In this document: positions 31,462 to 39,942 of the stretch, piece after piece
Layout of the letters: every line of letters begins with the position of its first letter
Numbering within the stretch: position 1 is the first letter of the stretch
Assembly: GCA_046349355.1 (NCBI GenBank)
Contig: JAXMCM010000015.1
Location: forward strand, 357,242 to 421,241
Origin: CALKJU01 sp046349355
GTDB taxonomy: Bacteria; Pseudomonadota; Alphaproteobacteria; Geminicoccales; Geminicoccaceae
Direction of reading: 5' to 3'
Length of the DNA: 64,000 nucleotides
Program-made: the position numbers and the translations under genes
The notes under the pieces: model-generated
What the model saw: only the letters and a program-made list of their open reading frames with translations
Database searches by the model: none
Told to the model about the DNA's origin: nothing

Positions 31462-32988
31462 ATGTCCGCCCCAGCGCTGACCGTCCGCCTGAACGCCAAC
31501 GACAATGTCGTCGTCGCCCGCCTCGACGTGCTGGAGAACACCAGCCTGGCCGGCGAGGGCGTGGTCACGCGGCAGCGCATCCCGGCCGGCCACAAGGTGG
31601 CGACCCGGCCGATCGCCAAGGGCGAGCCGGTCCGCAAGTTCGACCAGATCATCGGCTTCGCCACCAGCGACATCGCCCCGGGCGAGCACATCCACGTCCA
31701 CAACTGCGCCATGGGCGACTTCGCCCGCGACTACGCGGTCGGCCAGGGCGTGCGCAACATCGAGATGCTGCCCGAGGCCGAGCGCGCCACCTTCCAGGGC
31801 TACGTCCGCGACAACGGCAAGGTCGGCACGCGCAACTACATCGGCGTGCTGTCGACGGTGAACTGCTCGGCCTCGGTCTGCAAGTTCATCGCCGAGCGCT
31901 TCCCCAAGGAGGAGCTGGCCAAGTACCCGAACGTCGACGGCATCGTCGCGATCACCCACAGCACCGGCTGCGGCATGGCCGACAGCGGCGAGGGCTACGC
32001 CACCCTGCAGCGCACGCTGTGGGGCTTCGCCAAGCACGCCAACTTCGCCTCGATCCTGATGATCGGCCTGGGCTGCGAGGTGATGCAGATCGACTTCCTG
32101 ACCGAGGCCTACGGCATCAAGGCCGGTCCCTACTTCCGCACGATGACGCTGCAGGACACCGGCGGCACCCGGCAGACCATCGAGCGGGCGCACGCCGCCA
32201 TCCGCGAGATGCTGCCGCACGCCAACGCCTTCGCCCGGCAGACCGCGTCGGCCTCGGAGATCTCGCTGGCGCTGCAGTGCGGCGGCTCGGACGGCTACTC
32301 GGGCATCACCGCCAACCCGGCGCTCGGCCACTGCGTCGACATCCTGGTCAGCCATGGCGGCACCGGCATCCTGTCGGAGACGCCCGAGATCTACGGGGCC
32401 GAGCACCTGCTCACCCGCCGCGCCATCAGCCAGGAGGTCGCCGACAAGCTGCTCGAGCGCATCCGCTGGTGGGAGGCCTACTGCGCGCGCAACGGCGGCG
32501 AGATGAACAACAACCCCTCGCCGGGCAACAAGAAGGGTGGCCTCACCACCATCCTCGAGAAGTCGCTGGGCGCTGCCGCCAAGGGCGGCACCACCAACCT
32601 GACCGGCGTCTACAAGTATGCCGAGCCGATCACCACGCGCGGCTTCGTCTACATGGACAGCCCGGGCTACGACCCGGCCAGCGCCACGGGCCAGGTCGCC
32701 TCGGGCGGCAACATGATCGTGTTCACCACCGGCCGCGGCTCCTGCTTCGGCTTCAAGCCGGTGCCGTCGCTGAAGCTCGCCACCAACACGGCGATGTACA
32801 ACCGCATGCACGAGGACATGGACCTCAACTGCGGCACCATCATCGACGGCGAGGAGACGATCGAGCAGGTCGGCCGCAAGATCTTCGACCTCGTGCTGAA
32901 GACCGCCTCCGGCGAGCAGAGCAAGAGCGAGGCCCTGGGCATGGGCGACAACGAGTTCGTGCCCTGGCAGATCGGCGCCGTGATGTGA
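31462..32988 (+). CDS. UxaA-family sugar-acid dehydratase (altronate/galactarate dehydratase-like)
   Basis: A 508-residue full-length UxaA family protein. The N-terminal SAF-like domain (about 1-95) contains GHKVATRPIAKGEPV and HIHVHNCAMGDF. The catalytic domain shows NCSASVC, THSTGCGM, GLGCEVMQID, ALQCGGSDGYSG, SHGGTGILSETPEIYGAE and NPSPGNKKGGLTTILEKSLG. Such enzymes dehydrate aldonates or aldarates to 2-keto-3-deoxy acids using a metal. Whether the substrate is altronate, galactarate or another acid cannot be decided. Confidence 0.92.
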   Translation: MSAPALTVRLNANDNVVVARLDVLENTSLAGEGVVTRQRIPAGHKVATRPIAKGEPVRKFDQIIGFATSDIAPGEHIHVHNCAMGDFARDYAVGQGVRNIEMLPEAERATFQGYVRDNGKVGTRNYIGVLSTVNCSASVCKFIAERFPKEELAKYPNVDGIVAITHSTGCGMADSGEGYATLQRTLWGFAKHANFASILMIGLGCEVMQIDFLTEAYGIKAGPYFRTMTLQDTGGTRQTIERAHAAIREMLPHANAFARQTASASEISLALQCGGSDGYSGITANPALGHCVDILVSHGGTGILSETPEIYGAEHLLTRRAISQEVADKLLERIRWWEAYCARNGGEMNNNPSPGNKKGGLTTILEKSLGAAAKGGTTNLTGVYKYAEPITTRGFVYMDSPGYDPASATGQVASGGNMIVFTTGRGSCFGFKPVPSLKLATNTAMYNRMHEDMDLNCGTIIDGEETIEQVGRKIFDLVLKTASGEQSKSEALGMGDNEFVPWQIGAVM

Positions 32989-33794
32989 TCGTGTCTCCGG
33001 GCGGTGCGGCCCGCCTCGCCGCCCGGATCGCCGACGGTTCCTCGATCGCCCTGCCCCGCGACGCCTCCGGCGGGGCCATGGCCGTCGTCCGCGAGCTCGT
33101 CCGCCGCGAGGCGCGCGGGCTGCGCCTGATCGGCGTCCCGCAGCTCGGCCTTGCCGCCGACATCCTGATCGGCGCGGGCTGCGTCGCCGCGATCGAGACC
33201 GCCGCCATCAGCCTCGGCGAGCAGGGGGCCGCACCCTGCTTCCAGCGCGCCTTCCGCACCCGCTCGCTGCGCATCCTCGACAGCACCTGCCCGGCCATCC
33301 ATGCCGGCCTGACCGCGGCCGAGCGCGGCGTGCCGTTCCTGCCGCTGCCCGGCGTGATCGGCACCGATCTCGTCGCCGCCCGCCCCGACTGGCGGGTGAT
33401 CGACGACCCGTTCGCGCCCGAGCGGCAGATCCTGCTGGTGCCGGCGATCCGGCCCGACGTCGCCCTGTTCCATGCCGAGATCGGCGATGCCGAAGGCCAT
33501 GTCTGGATCGGGGTCCAGCGCGAGCTGATGACCATGGCGCACGCGGCCCGCGCGACGCTGGTCACCGTCGAGGAGCGGCGGGCCGGCAGCCTGCTCGACG
33601 ATCCGGCCCTCGCCGCCGGCACCGTGCCGTCCCTGTACGTCGACGCGGTCGAGGTCGTGCCCGGCGGCGGGGCGCCGCTCGGCTGCGGCGACCGCTACCC
33701 GCGCGACGAGGCCTTCATCGGCCGCTACGCCGCCGCCGCGGCGACGCCGGCCGGCTTCGCTGCCTTCCTCGACGGCTGGCTTGCCGATGGCTGA
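32985..33794 (+). CDS. CoA-transferase-like protein, subunit alpha
   Basis: A 269-residue member of the family I CoA-transferase alpha subunits (glutaconate CoA-transferase A-like): IADGSSIALPRDASGGAMAV near the N-terminus, GAGCVAAIETAAISLG, and LLVPAIRPDVALFHAEIGD followed by EGHVWIG. The GTG at 32985 overlaps the dehydratase stop as GTGA; a second GTG at 32991 is also possible. The C-terminal YVDAVEVVPGGGAPLGC is usual for the family. It overlaps the beta-subunit gene by eight bases. Confidence 0.82.
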   Translation: MIVSPGGAARLAARIADGSSIALPRDASGGAMAVVRELVRREARGLRLIGVPQLGLAADILIGAGCVAAIETAAISLGEQGAAPCFQRAFRTRSLRILDSTCPAIHAGLTAAERGVPFLPLPGVIGTDLVAARPDWRVIDDPFAPERQILLVPAIRPDVALFHAEIGDAEGHVWIGVQRELMTMAHAARATLVTVEERRAGSLLDDPALAAGTVPSLYVDAVEVVPGGGAPLGCGDRYPRDEAFIGRYAAAAATPAGFAAFLDGWLADG

Positions 33795-34476
33795 GGCGAG
33801 CCGCACCGAGCTGCTGGTGGCGGTGATCGCGGACCTGCTGGCCGACAGCCGCCACGTCGCGGTGGGGGCGGCCTCGCCGATCCCGGCGGCCGGGGCGCTG
33901 CTGGCCCGCGCGCGCTCGGGCGGACGGCTGCGCGTCTCGCTGCTCGGCAGCCGCAAGCACAATCCCTTCACCGACGGGGCGCGCGAGCTGTTCGACTGCG
34001 CCGCGCAGGGGCGGATCGACACCTTCTTCCTCGGCGGCGTGCAGATCGACGGGCGCGGCCGGGTCAACCTGCTGGGCCTCGGCCGCTACCCCGGCCTCGA
34101 CCAGCGCTTCTCCGGCAATTTCGGCGGCCCGTTCATGGCGGCCGTGATCCCCAACCTGATCCTGTTCCGCGAGCAGCACGACCGGCGCACGCTGGTCGAG
34201 GAGCTGGACTTCGTCAGCACCGCCGGCGGCGCCCGCTGGCTGCTGACCGGCCGCTGCCTGTTCCGCTTCCGCGACGGCGGCTTCGCGCTGGCGAGCCTGC
34301 ACCCCGGCCAGACCGTCGACACGGTCCGCGCGGCCACCGGCTTCGCGTTCGCGGTGCCGGATGCGGTGCCGGCAACGTCGCCGCCGGATGACGCCACCCT
34401 CGCCCTGATCCGCGGCCCGGTCCGCGACGCGCTGGCCGAGGTCTACCCGCAGGCGGCCGCCCAGCTCGGCGGCTGA
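33787..34476 (+). CDS. CoA-transferase-like protein, subunit beta
   Basis: A 229-residue beta subunit: LLADSRHVAVGAASPIPAAG, then HNPFTDGARELFDCAAQG and FFLGGVQIDGRGRVNLLGLG, typical of glutaconate/3-oxoadipate CoA-transferase B-like proteins. Around the usual catalytic glutamate position the sequence reads SLLGSRKHN, with no Glu evident, as in members that act as CoA-ester hydrolases rather than transferases. The ATG at 33787 overlaps the alpha-subunit end. The pair's substrate is unknown. Confidence 0.8.
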   Translation: MAEASRTELLVAVIADLLADSRHVAVGAASPIPAAGALLARARSGGRLRVSLLGSRKHNPFTDGARELFDCAAQGRIDTFFLGGVQIDGRGRVNLLGLGRYPGLDQRFSGNFGGPFMAAVIPNLILFREQHDRRTLVEELDFVSTAGGARWLLTGRCLFRFRDGGFALASLHPGQTVDTVRAATGFAFAVPDAVPATSPPDDATLALIRGPVRDALAEVYPQAAAQLGG

Positions 34477-34479
34477 GGC

Positions 34480-35049
34480 TCAGGCGCGCCGGCGCAGCAG
34501 CACGTAGAGCGCACCGTCGCCGCCGTGCCGCAGCTGGGCCGGGGCGTAGCTGAGCACGCGCTCGCGGTTCGGCGGCTCGTCGAGCCAGCGCGGCGTCATC
34601 GCGCGCAGCGTGCCGCCGCTACCGAGGCCGCGCCCGGTGATGACCAGCACGCAGCGCTGGCCGCGGCCGTGCGCGAGGGCGACGAAACCGGTCAGCGCGT
34701 CATGCGCCTGGGCCTGGGTCATGCCGTGCAGGTCGAGGCGAGCCTCCACCGGGTAGAGGCCGCGGCGCAGGCGCAGCCAGCTGCGCCGGTCGATGTCGAC
34801 CGGACCCTTCGGGTCGAGGCGCTGGCTGTCGCGCCGCCGCGGCGGAACGGGCGCCGGGGCGGGCGGCGCGGCCGGCAGCACGACGGGCGCGGGCGCGGGC
34901 GGCGGCGGTGCGGAGAACGGCGGCGGGGGCGGCAGCTCGCCGACCGGGCGGACGTCGCGGACCGCGTGGCGCCAGAGCGCCAGATCCTCGGCCGTCAGGC
35001 CGCGCGCGCGGCGCGCCCGCGCTGGCGGGGCTGTCGTCGTCGTGGACAC
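34480..35049 (-). CDS. Smr-domain protein
   Basis: A 189-residue protein. A basic N-terminus (LTAEDLALWRHAVRDVRP) is followed by a Pro/Ala-rich linker (about 38-72) and a C-terminal Smr (MutS2-like) domain with the LDLHGMTQAQAH motif and VITGRGLGSGG. Stand-alone Smr proteins are nucleases or RNA/DNA-binding factors; the target here is unknown. In many alphaproteobacteria it lies directly after mltA, as here. Confidence 0.92.
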   Translation of the reverse strand: MSTTTTAPPARARRARGLTAEDLALWRHAVRDVRPVGELPPPPPFSAPPPPAPAPVVLPAAPPAPAPVPPRRRDSQRLDPKGPVDIDRRSWLRLRRGLYPVEARLDLHGMTQAQAHDALTGFVALAHGRGQRCVLVITGRGLGSGGTLRAMTPRWLDEPPNRERVLSYAPAQLRHGGDGALYVLLRRRA

Positions 35050-35065
35050 GGGCGGGCGGCGCCGG

Positions 35066-36250
35066 TCAGCTGGTCGGCGCCAGCGTGCGCGGCAGCAGCG
35101 CGTACCAGCGCCCCGGGCTCTTCATGTGGCCGGCGATGAACTCGGCCTGCTCGCCCGCCCCCCAGAAGACGTCGCCGCGGACCACGCCCTTGATCGCACC
35201 GCCGGTGTCCTGGGCGACGACGAGGCGGCGCAGCGGCCGCTCGCCGTCGGGATAGGGCGCCGTCGCGTCGAGCCAGAGCGGGACGCCCAGCGGCACGAAG
35301 GCGCGGTCGACGGCGATCGAGCGGCCGGGGGTCAGCGCGACGCCCTGGGCGCCGATCGGGCCCGGCGTCGTCGCCGCGTCGCCGAGCACACGGAAGAACA
35401 CGTAGGACGGGTTCTTCTCCATCACCGCCTGGGCCTGGCCGGGATGGGCCTTGAGCCAGGCGCGGATGGTCTGCAGCGAGACCTCGTCCTTGCGCAGTGC
35501 CCCCATCTCGACGAGGTCGCGGCCGATCGCCCGGTAGGGGCGTCCGTTCTGGTCGGCGTAGCCGACGCGCAGGGTCCGGCCGTCGCTCAGCTCGACGAGG
35601 CCCGAGCCCTGGATCTGCAGGAAGAACTTGGCGACCGGATCGTCGACCCAGACGAGCTCGAGGTCCTCGCCCTTGAGCGCGCCGGCGTCGATGTCGGCGC
35701 GGGTCGGATAGGGGACGAGGCGGCCGCCCTCGACGCGGCCGGCGATCCGCTTGCCCTCGAGGCTCGGATCGAACGCGGCGAGGTCGACGGCGACGAGATC
35801 GGCCGGCCGGCCGTGCAGGGGGACGGCGTAGGTCCGGCTGGGGGCCGCGGCACCGTGCAGCAGCGGCTCGTAGTAGCCGGTGAACAGACCGTCGCTCCGG
35901 CCGCGATCGGTCAGCGCCACCGGCACGAAGCCGGCTTCGAAGAAGGCCCTGGCGGCGTCGGCACCGGGTCCGACCGTGCGCGCCTCGGCGCAGGCCTGCT
36001 TCCAGTCGGCGACGCTGCCGGCCCAGCCGTCCGGGCCCAGCTTCTGGGCCGGATCGCGCTTCTGCAGCGGGCCGCAGGAGGTCAGGAAGGCCTTCAGCGC
36101 TCCGCCGGGATCGTCGGCATCCCAGCCGGGCAGGTCGGCAAAGGCGACGGGCCGCACCTCGAGCTTCGGCTCGGCCGGCGCCTCGGGGCCACGCGCGCAG
36201 GCGGCAAGCAGGCCGGCGGCGAGCAGCGCCGCTGCGACGCGCCAGCGCAT
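35066..36250 (-). CDS. mltA: Membrane-bound lytic murein transglycosylase A
   Basis: A 394-residue outer-membrane lipoprotein that cleaves peptidoglycan glycan strands to 1,6-anhydro-muropeptides. The lipoprotein signal ends LLAAC with the lipidated Cys18. The MltA domain contains FTGYYEPLLHG and FFLQIQGSG; the C-terminal 3D domain holds the catalytic-type Asp in VVAQDTGGAIKG followed by VRGDVFWG. The stop is 17 bases before the smr start, and the Tim44-like gene ends one base upstream. Confidence 0.94.
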   Translation of the reverse strand: MRWRVAAALLAAGLLAACARGPEAPAEPKLEVRPVAFADLPGWDADDPGGALKAFLTSCGPLQKRDPAQKLGPDGWAGSVADWKQACAEARTVGPGADAARAFFEAGFVPVALTDRGRSDGLFTGYYEPLLHGAAAPSRTYAVPLHGRPADLVAVDLAAFDPSLEGKRIAGRVEGGRLVPYPTRADIDAGALKGEDLELVWVDDPVAKFFLQIQGSGLVELSDGRTLRVGYADQNGRPYRAIGRDLVEMGALRKDEVSLQTIRAWLKAHPGQAQAVMEKNPSYVFFRVLGDAATTPGPIGAQGVALTPGRSIAVDRAFVPLGVPLWLDATAPYPDGERPLRRLVVAQDTGGAIKGVVRGDVFWGAGEQAEFIAGHMKSPGRWYALLPRTLAPTS

Positions 36251-36251
36251 C

Positions 36252-36935
36252 TCAGTGCGGGGTGCGGGTCTCGACGAGCTGCCAGTTCGGGTCGCGCGAG
36301 CGCGTGTCGCGCTCGAACGTCCACAGGTCGACGATGCTCTCGGTGTGGTTGGGATCGCCCGACAGCACCTTGCCCTGCAGGTCGCGGACGACGTTGATCT
36401 GCTCGCTGTCGAAGCGGATCGTGACCCGTGCCCGCGACCCCAGCATCTCGACCTCGGCCAGCTCGGCCTTCGGCGCCGCCACCAGGTCGGTGCTCAGCAC
36501 CTCGCCGCGGCGGGCGCGGTCGTCGATGTCGGCGGCGAAGCGCTGGAACACGTCCGGCGCCAGCAGCGGCCGCAGGCCGTCCTTGTCGCCGCGGGCGAAG
36601 GCCTCGACGATCATGCCGAACGCCGCCTTGGCACCCTCGAGGAAGGTGTCGAGGTTGAAGCTGCGGTCGGCGAGGCGCAGGGCGGTCAGCCCGCCCTTCA
36701 GCCGCGCGTCGCCGGTGTCGGCAATGCCCGCATCGTCGGCCGCCGGCTGCGGCGTCGGCCGCTCCGGGATGGGCACGACATTGTCGGCGGGACGCTGCGC
36801 CGGCTGCGCGTAGGGGTCCGGCCGACGCCGCTCGTTGCCGGTCCGCCGCCCCAGCACGCTGCGCAGGCGCAGCGCGATGAAGCCCGCGACCATGGCCAAG
36901 AAGATGATGTCGAGGTAGGCGTATCCGTCGGACAT
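36252..36935 (-). CDS. Tim44/TimA-like membrane-associated protein
   Basis: A 227-residue protein with one N-terminal membrane helix (about 7-24), a basic and Pro-rich linker (RRRPDPYAQPAQRPADN) and a C-terminal Tim44-like domain (about 85-225: FLEGAKAAFGMIVEAFARGD, ending LWTFERDTRSRDPNWQLVETR). Bacterial members are thought to assist membrane or envelope protein handling and are typical of alphaproteobacteria, encoded beside mltA and near secB as in this window. Confidence 0.9.
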   Translation of the reverse strand: MSDGYAYLDIIFLAMVAGFIALRLRSVLGRRTGNERRRPDPYAQPAQRPADNVVPIPERPTPQPAADDAGIADTGDARLKGGLTALRLADRSFNLDTFLEGAKAAFGMIVEAFARGDKDGLRPLLAPDVFQRFAADIDDRARRGEVLSTDLVAAPKAELAEVEMLGSRARVTIRFDSEQINVVRDLQGKVLSGDPNHTESIVDLWTFERDTRSRDPNWQLVETRTPH

Positions 36936-37004
36936 GGAACTCTGCGCTGATCGCCCGTGGGATCGGCCCCGAGCAGGGACCATGGCCGGAAGCGGCGACA
37001 CCTC

Positions 37005-37033
37005 ATCATATAATGCCGCCTGCCGGAAAACAA
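37005..37033 (-). promoter_or_regulatory. Candidate promoter for the tim44-mltA-smr operon
   Basis: On the minus strand TTGTTT (37033-37028) and TATGAT (37010-37005) are 17 bases apart, about 70 bases before the Tim44-like start. The spot is one of few AT-rich patches here. A TATAAT also reads on the plus strand (37009-37014) but without a good -35. Confidence 0.4.
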
Positions 37034-37199
37034 ACCGCCTGCCCGCGGGCTTGCCGGGGAGGCGGCTGGGCCCCTACAAGACCGCGCTCGCGCATGAAGG
37101 CGAACGCATCGCGGTCCGCGCCGGGTCCGTCCCGCCGTCGGCCGGCGCCGTCGAGCCGACCGGCAACCGCCGCCGGCAGCGCATGGGCAGGGCCCCTGG

Positions 37200-37718
37200 A
37201 TGCTCCTCGTTCGGCACGCTCAGTCGGAATGGAACCTGCACTTCGGCCGGTCGCGCATCGACCCGGGCCTGCCGGATCCGTCGCTGACCGCCGAGGGCGT
37301 GCGCCAGGCCGAGCTCGCCTGCGCCACGCTGGCCGCCCAGGGCATCACCCGGCTGCTCTGCAGCCCCTACCGGCGCGCCATCCAGACCGCCTCGATCTTC
37401 GCTGCGGCGCTGGGCCTGCCCGGCGCCGGCATCGAGCCGCTGGTGCGCGAGCGCTGCGCCTTCTCCTGCGACCAGGGCAGCCTGCCGTCGGCGCTGGCCG
37501 CCGAGTGGCCGCACCTCGACTTCTCCGGGCTCGACGACATCTGGTGGGGCGGGCTCATCGAGAGCCATGACAGCCTCGCCGACCGCTGCGAGCGGTTCAG
37601 GGCCAAGGTTGCCGGCATGGCCGACCGGGACCGGGTCGCCGTGGTCTCGCACTGGGGTTTCATCCGTGGCCTGACCGGCCAGGAACTGGGCAACGCCGCC
37701 TTCGTCCGGCTCGGCTGA
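37200..37718 (+). CDS. Histidine phosphatase family protein (phosphoglycerate-mutase-like)
   Basis: A 172-residue member of the histidine phosphatase superfamily. The catalytic RHAQSEWN motif begins at residue 5, LLCSPYRRAIQTA carries the second arginine, a central glutamate-containing region follows (LVRERCAFSCDQG) and VVSHWGFIRGL carries the second histidine. Members hydrolyse phosphate esters of small molecules or proteins; the substrate is not clear. It sits between the Tim44-like gene and secB, which are usually direct neighbours. Confidence 0.88.
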   Translation: MLLVRHAQSEWNLHFGRSRIDPGLPDPSLTAEGVRQAELACATLAAQGITRLLCSPYRRAIQTASIFAAALGLPGAGIEPLVRERCAFSCDQGSLPSALAAEWPHLDFSGLDDIWWGGLIESHDSLADRCERFRAKVAGMADRDRVAVVSHWGFIRGLTGQELGNAAFVRLG

Positions 37719-37749
37719 GGCCGGCGCGGAGGCACAAGGGAGTTCGACG

Positions 37750-38238
37750 ATGAGCGAGCAGAACGGCAACGGCAACGCGGCGCCGCAGGAAGCGGCGGGC
37801 CCGCGCCTCGCGATCCTGACGCAGTACGTCAAGGACATGTCCTTCGAGAACCCGAAGGCGCCGCGCGGCCTGCAGCCGAACGCGCCGCGGCCGGAGATCC
37901 AGATCCGCGTCGACGTCGGCGCCCAGGGGATCATGGACAAGCACTACGAGGTCACGCTCAACCTCAACATCGACGCGAAGACGGCCGACGAGACGGTGTT
38001 CCTGATGGAGCTCGCCTATGCCGGCGTGTTCCTGCTCGACAACATCCCGCCGGACTCGCTGCAGCCGCTGCTGCTGATCGAGTGCCCGCGGCTGCTGTTC
38101 CCGTTCGCCCGGCGCATCGTCGCCGACGCGACCCGCGACGGCGGCTTCCCGCCGCTGATGGTCGATCCGATCGACTTCGTCTCGCTGTTCCGGCGCAAGG
38201 TGCAGCAGGCGAGCGAGGCGCAGTCAAACCTCGCCTGA
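37750..38238 (+). CDS. secB: Protein-export chaperone SecB
   Basis: A 162-residue cytosolic chaperone that keeps preproteins unfolded and hands them to SecA. ILTQYVKDMSFENPKAP is the family N-terminal motif after a short Asn/Gly-rich extension, followed by HYEVTLNLNIDAKT, AYAGVFLLDNIP and LLIECPRLLFPFARRIVAD. The last 15 bases overlap the end of a convergent gene on the other strand. A GGGAG site precedes the ATG. Confidence 0.97.
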   Translation: MSEQNGNGNAAPQEAAGPRLAILTQYVKDMSFENPKAPRGLQPNAPRPEIQIRVDVGAQGIMDKHYEVTLNLNIDAKTADETVFLMELAYAGVFLLDNIPPDSLQPLLLIECPRLLFPFARRIVADATRDGGFPPLMVDPIDFVSLFRRKVQQASEAQSNLA

Positions 38239-39324
38239 GCCCGGCGCCGGCCGGGCGCCGGCCAGCGCGATGACGTCGCCGCCGCTGTAGTCGTCGAGCA
38301 GCGGCCGCGGCGCGCCGGCCAGCAGCGCCCGCAACCGCCGGGCGTTCGGGTGGTCGGGGAAGCGGGCGGCGTAGGCATCGGCCCAGGCCATGTAGTGCCG
38401 GCCATTGCCGCGCCGCTCGAGGAAGCCGAGGTCCTGGCCCGGCATGCGGCCACGCGCCGCCGCGTCGATCCCGTCGAGCAGGAAGGCGATCGCCGCGTGC
38501 AGGCTGCGGCCGTCGAGATCGACGGCGTAGAGGTCGACGCCCTGCGCGGCGGCGATCTCGGCGGCGGCAACGAGCGAGGCGATGGCGTGCCGCTGGTACC
38601 AGAGGGCCCGCGGCCCGCGGTCGAGCTCGAGCGGCCAGGCACCGTCCGGCCGCTGGGCGCCTATGGCGGCGATGCAGTCGGCGAGCGCCGTGCGGAAAGC
38701 GGCCACGTCACCCTGCAGCGACGCCCAGGCCAGCATCACGACATCGCGCATGTAGCGGTGGTTGTTGCGCGCGCTGACCGGTCCGTCTGCGGGCTCGGCC
38801 AGCAGGACAAGGCGCCCGAGCCAGGCTTCGATGATCTCCGCCTCCGCCGGCGGGACGGGGAGGTCGCGGCGCAGGACCGCGTAGGCCGCGAGCAGCGGCA
38901 GCAGCGACCGCTTCAGGGTGTAGCGGGCCCGGACCAGCGACCCCTTCGGCCCGGCCGGCTCGAGGCGCTCGAGGGCACCGGCGCGCGCCCAGGCCGCCAG
39001 CGCCGCAAGGACGGCAGGTCCCGCGTCGCCGCCGGCCAGGTGCGCGGCGATCCCGGTCATCACGTACCACGTCATCGGCTCGACCCTGCGGTCGCTGCCG
39101 TTGTCGTCCTCGGGCGCGATGTCGAGGACCGCCGCGGGCGCCGGCTGCAGGTGCAGCGCTACCCGAAGGGCCGCGGCCTGCCGCGGCGCCGGGAAGATCG
39201 TGCCCGGCAGCGGCAGCCGGTCGACGGCGGGCAGGCGCGGCGGCGGAAGGGCCATGCCGCGATCAGGCACCGCCGCCGCCATCAGCACAAGCAGGAGATC
39301 GCGGCGCTGCAGTCGCTTGCCCAT
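38224..39324 (-). CDS. Alginate-lyase family protein
   Basis: A 366-residue, probably exported protein. The N-terminus (KRLQRRDLLLVLMAAAVP) looks like a short signal or anchor with a twin-Arg. The rest is helical and fits the alpha-toroid alginate lyase family: MTWYVMTGIAAHLAG, then NNHRYMRDVVMLAWASLQGD, whose Asn-Asn-His is the family catalytic marker, and LWYQRHAIASLVAAAE. The polysaccharide substrate is uncertain. An ATG at 39324 was chosen over a GTG two codons earlier. It overlaps secB tail to tail by 15 bases. Confidence 0.75.
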   Translation of the reverse strand: MGKRLQRRDLLLVLMAAAVPDRGMALPPPRLPAVDRLPLPGTIFPAPRQAAALRVALHLQPAPAAVLDIAPEDDNGSDRRVEPMTWYVMTGIAAHLAGGDAGPAVLAALAAWARAGALERLEPAGPKGSLVRARYTLKRSLLPLLAAYAVLRRDLPVPPAEAEIIEAWLGRLVLLAEPADGPVSARNNHRYMRDVVMLAWASLQGDVAAFRTALADCIAAIGAQRPDGAWPLELDRGPRALWYQRHAIASLVAAAEIAAAQGVDLYAVDLDGRSLHAAIAFLLDGIDAAARGRMPGQDLGFLERRGNGRHYMAWADAYAARFPDHPNARRLRALLAGAPRPLLDDYSGGDVIALAGARPAPGSGEV

Positions 39325-39383
39325 CGGCACCCGGGGCCATGGCCATCCGGGTGCCTTGATGGGCGCGCGCGACTAAGGAGCGG

Positions 39384-39923
39384 TTAAGGGCCCAGCAGAT
39401 CCAGCGCCGCCCCGGCATCGGGGGCCACCGCATAGAGGCCGAGGACCGAGGCGTCGGCGAAGGCGCCCTCGACCACGGCCTCGAACAGCCGCAGGCAGGG
39501 CTGCCAGTAGCCGTCGACGTCGACCAGCACGATCGGCTTGTCGTGGTAGCCGAGCTGGCGCAGCGTCATCACCTCGAGCAGCTCGTCGAGGGTGCCGAGG
39601 CCGCCCGGCAGGACGACGAAGGCATCCGAGCCGTCGATCATCCGCTCCTTGCGCTCGAACATGGTGGCGGTGACCTGGAGGTCGGTGACGTCGTTCTTGC
39701 CGACCTCGCGCTCGAGCAGGCGCTGCGGGATGATCCCGGTGACCTCGCCGCCGGCCTTGAGGGCGGCGTCGGCGCTGATGCCCATGAGGCCGACGTCGCC
39801 GCCGCCGTAGACCAGCGTCCAGCCGCGCTTCGCCACGCCCGCACCCAGGGCGCGGGCGGCCGCGACGAAGGCCGCGCTCCCGCCGGGGCGGGAGCCGCAG
39901 AACACGCAGACCCGGTAGCTCAT
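39384..39923 (-). CDS. LOG family protein (nucleoside 5'-monophosphate phosphoribohydrolase)
   Basis: A 179-residue Rossmann-like protein. VCVFCGSRPGG and LVYGGGDVGLMG lie in the N-terminal half, and the diagnostic PGGLGTLDELLE lies in VLPGGLGTLDELLEVMT, with RKERM upstream. LOG proteins remove the base from cytokinin riboside monophosphates or AMP. It ends 19 bases from the ilvE stop, on the same strand and downstream of it, so the two may be co-transcribed. Confidence 0.93.
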   Translation of the reverse strand: MSYRVCVFCGSRPGGSAAFVAAARALGAGVAKRGWTLVYGGGDVGLMGISADAALKAGGEVTGIIPQRLLEREVGKNDVTDLQVTATMFERKERMIDGSDAFVVLPGGLGTLDELLEVMTLRQLGYHDKPIVLVDVDGYWQPCLRLFEAVVEGAFADASVLGLYAVAPDAGAALDLLGP

Positions 39924-39942
39924 CCGCCGATCGTCTCCGCCA

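Noticed and set aside
36934..37287. 117-residue plus-strand frame between the Tim44-like gene and the phosphatase
   Set aside because: It overlaps the phosphatase N-terminus in another frame, has no ribosome site and an unremarkable sequence.
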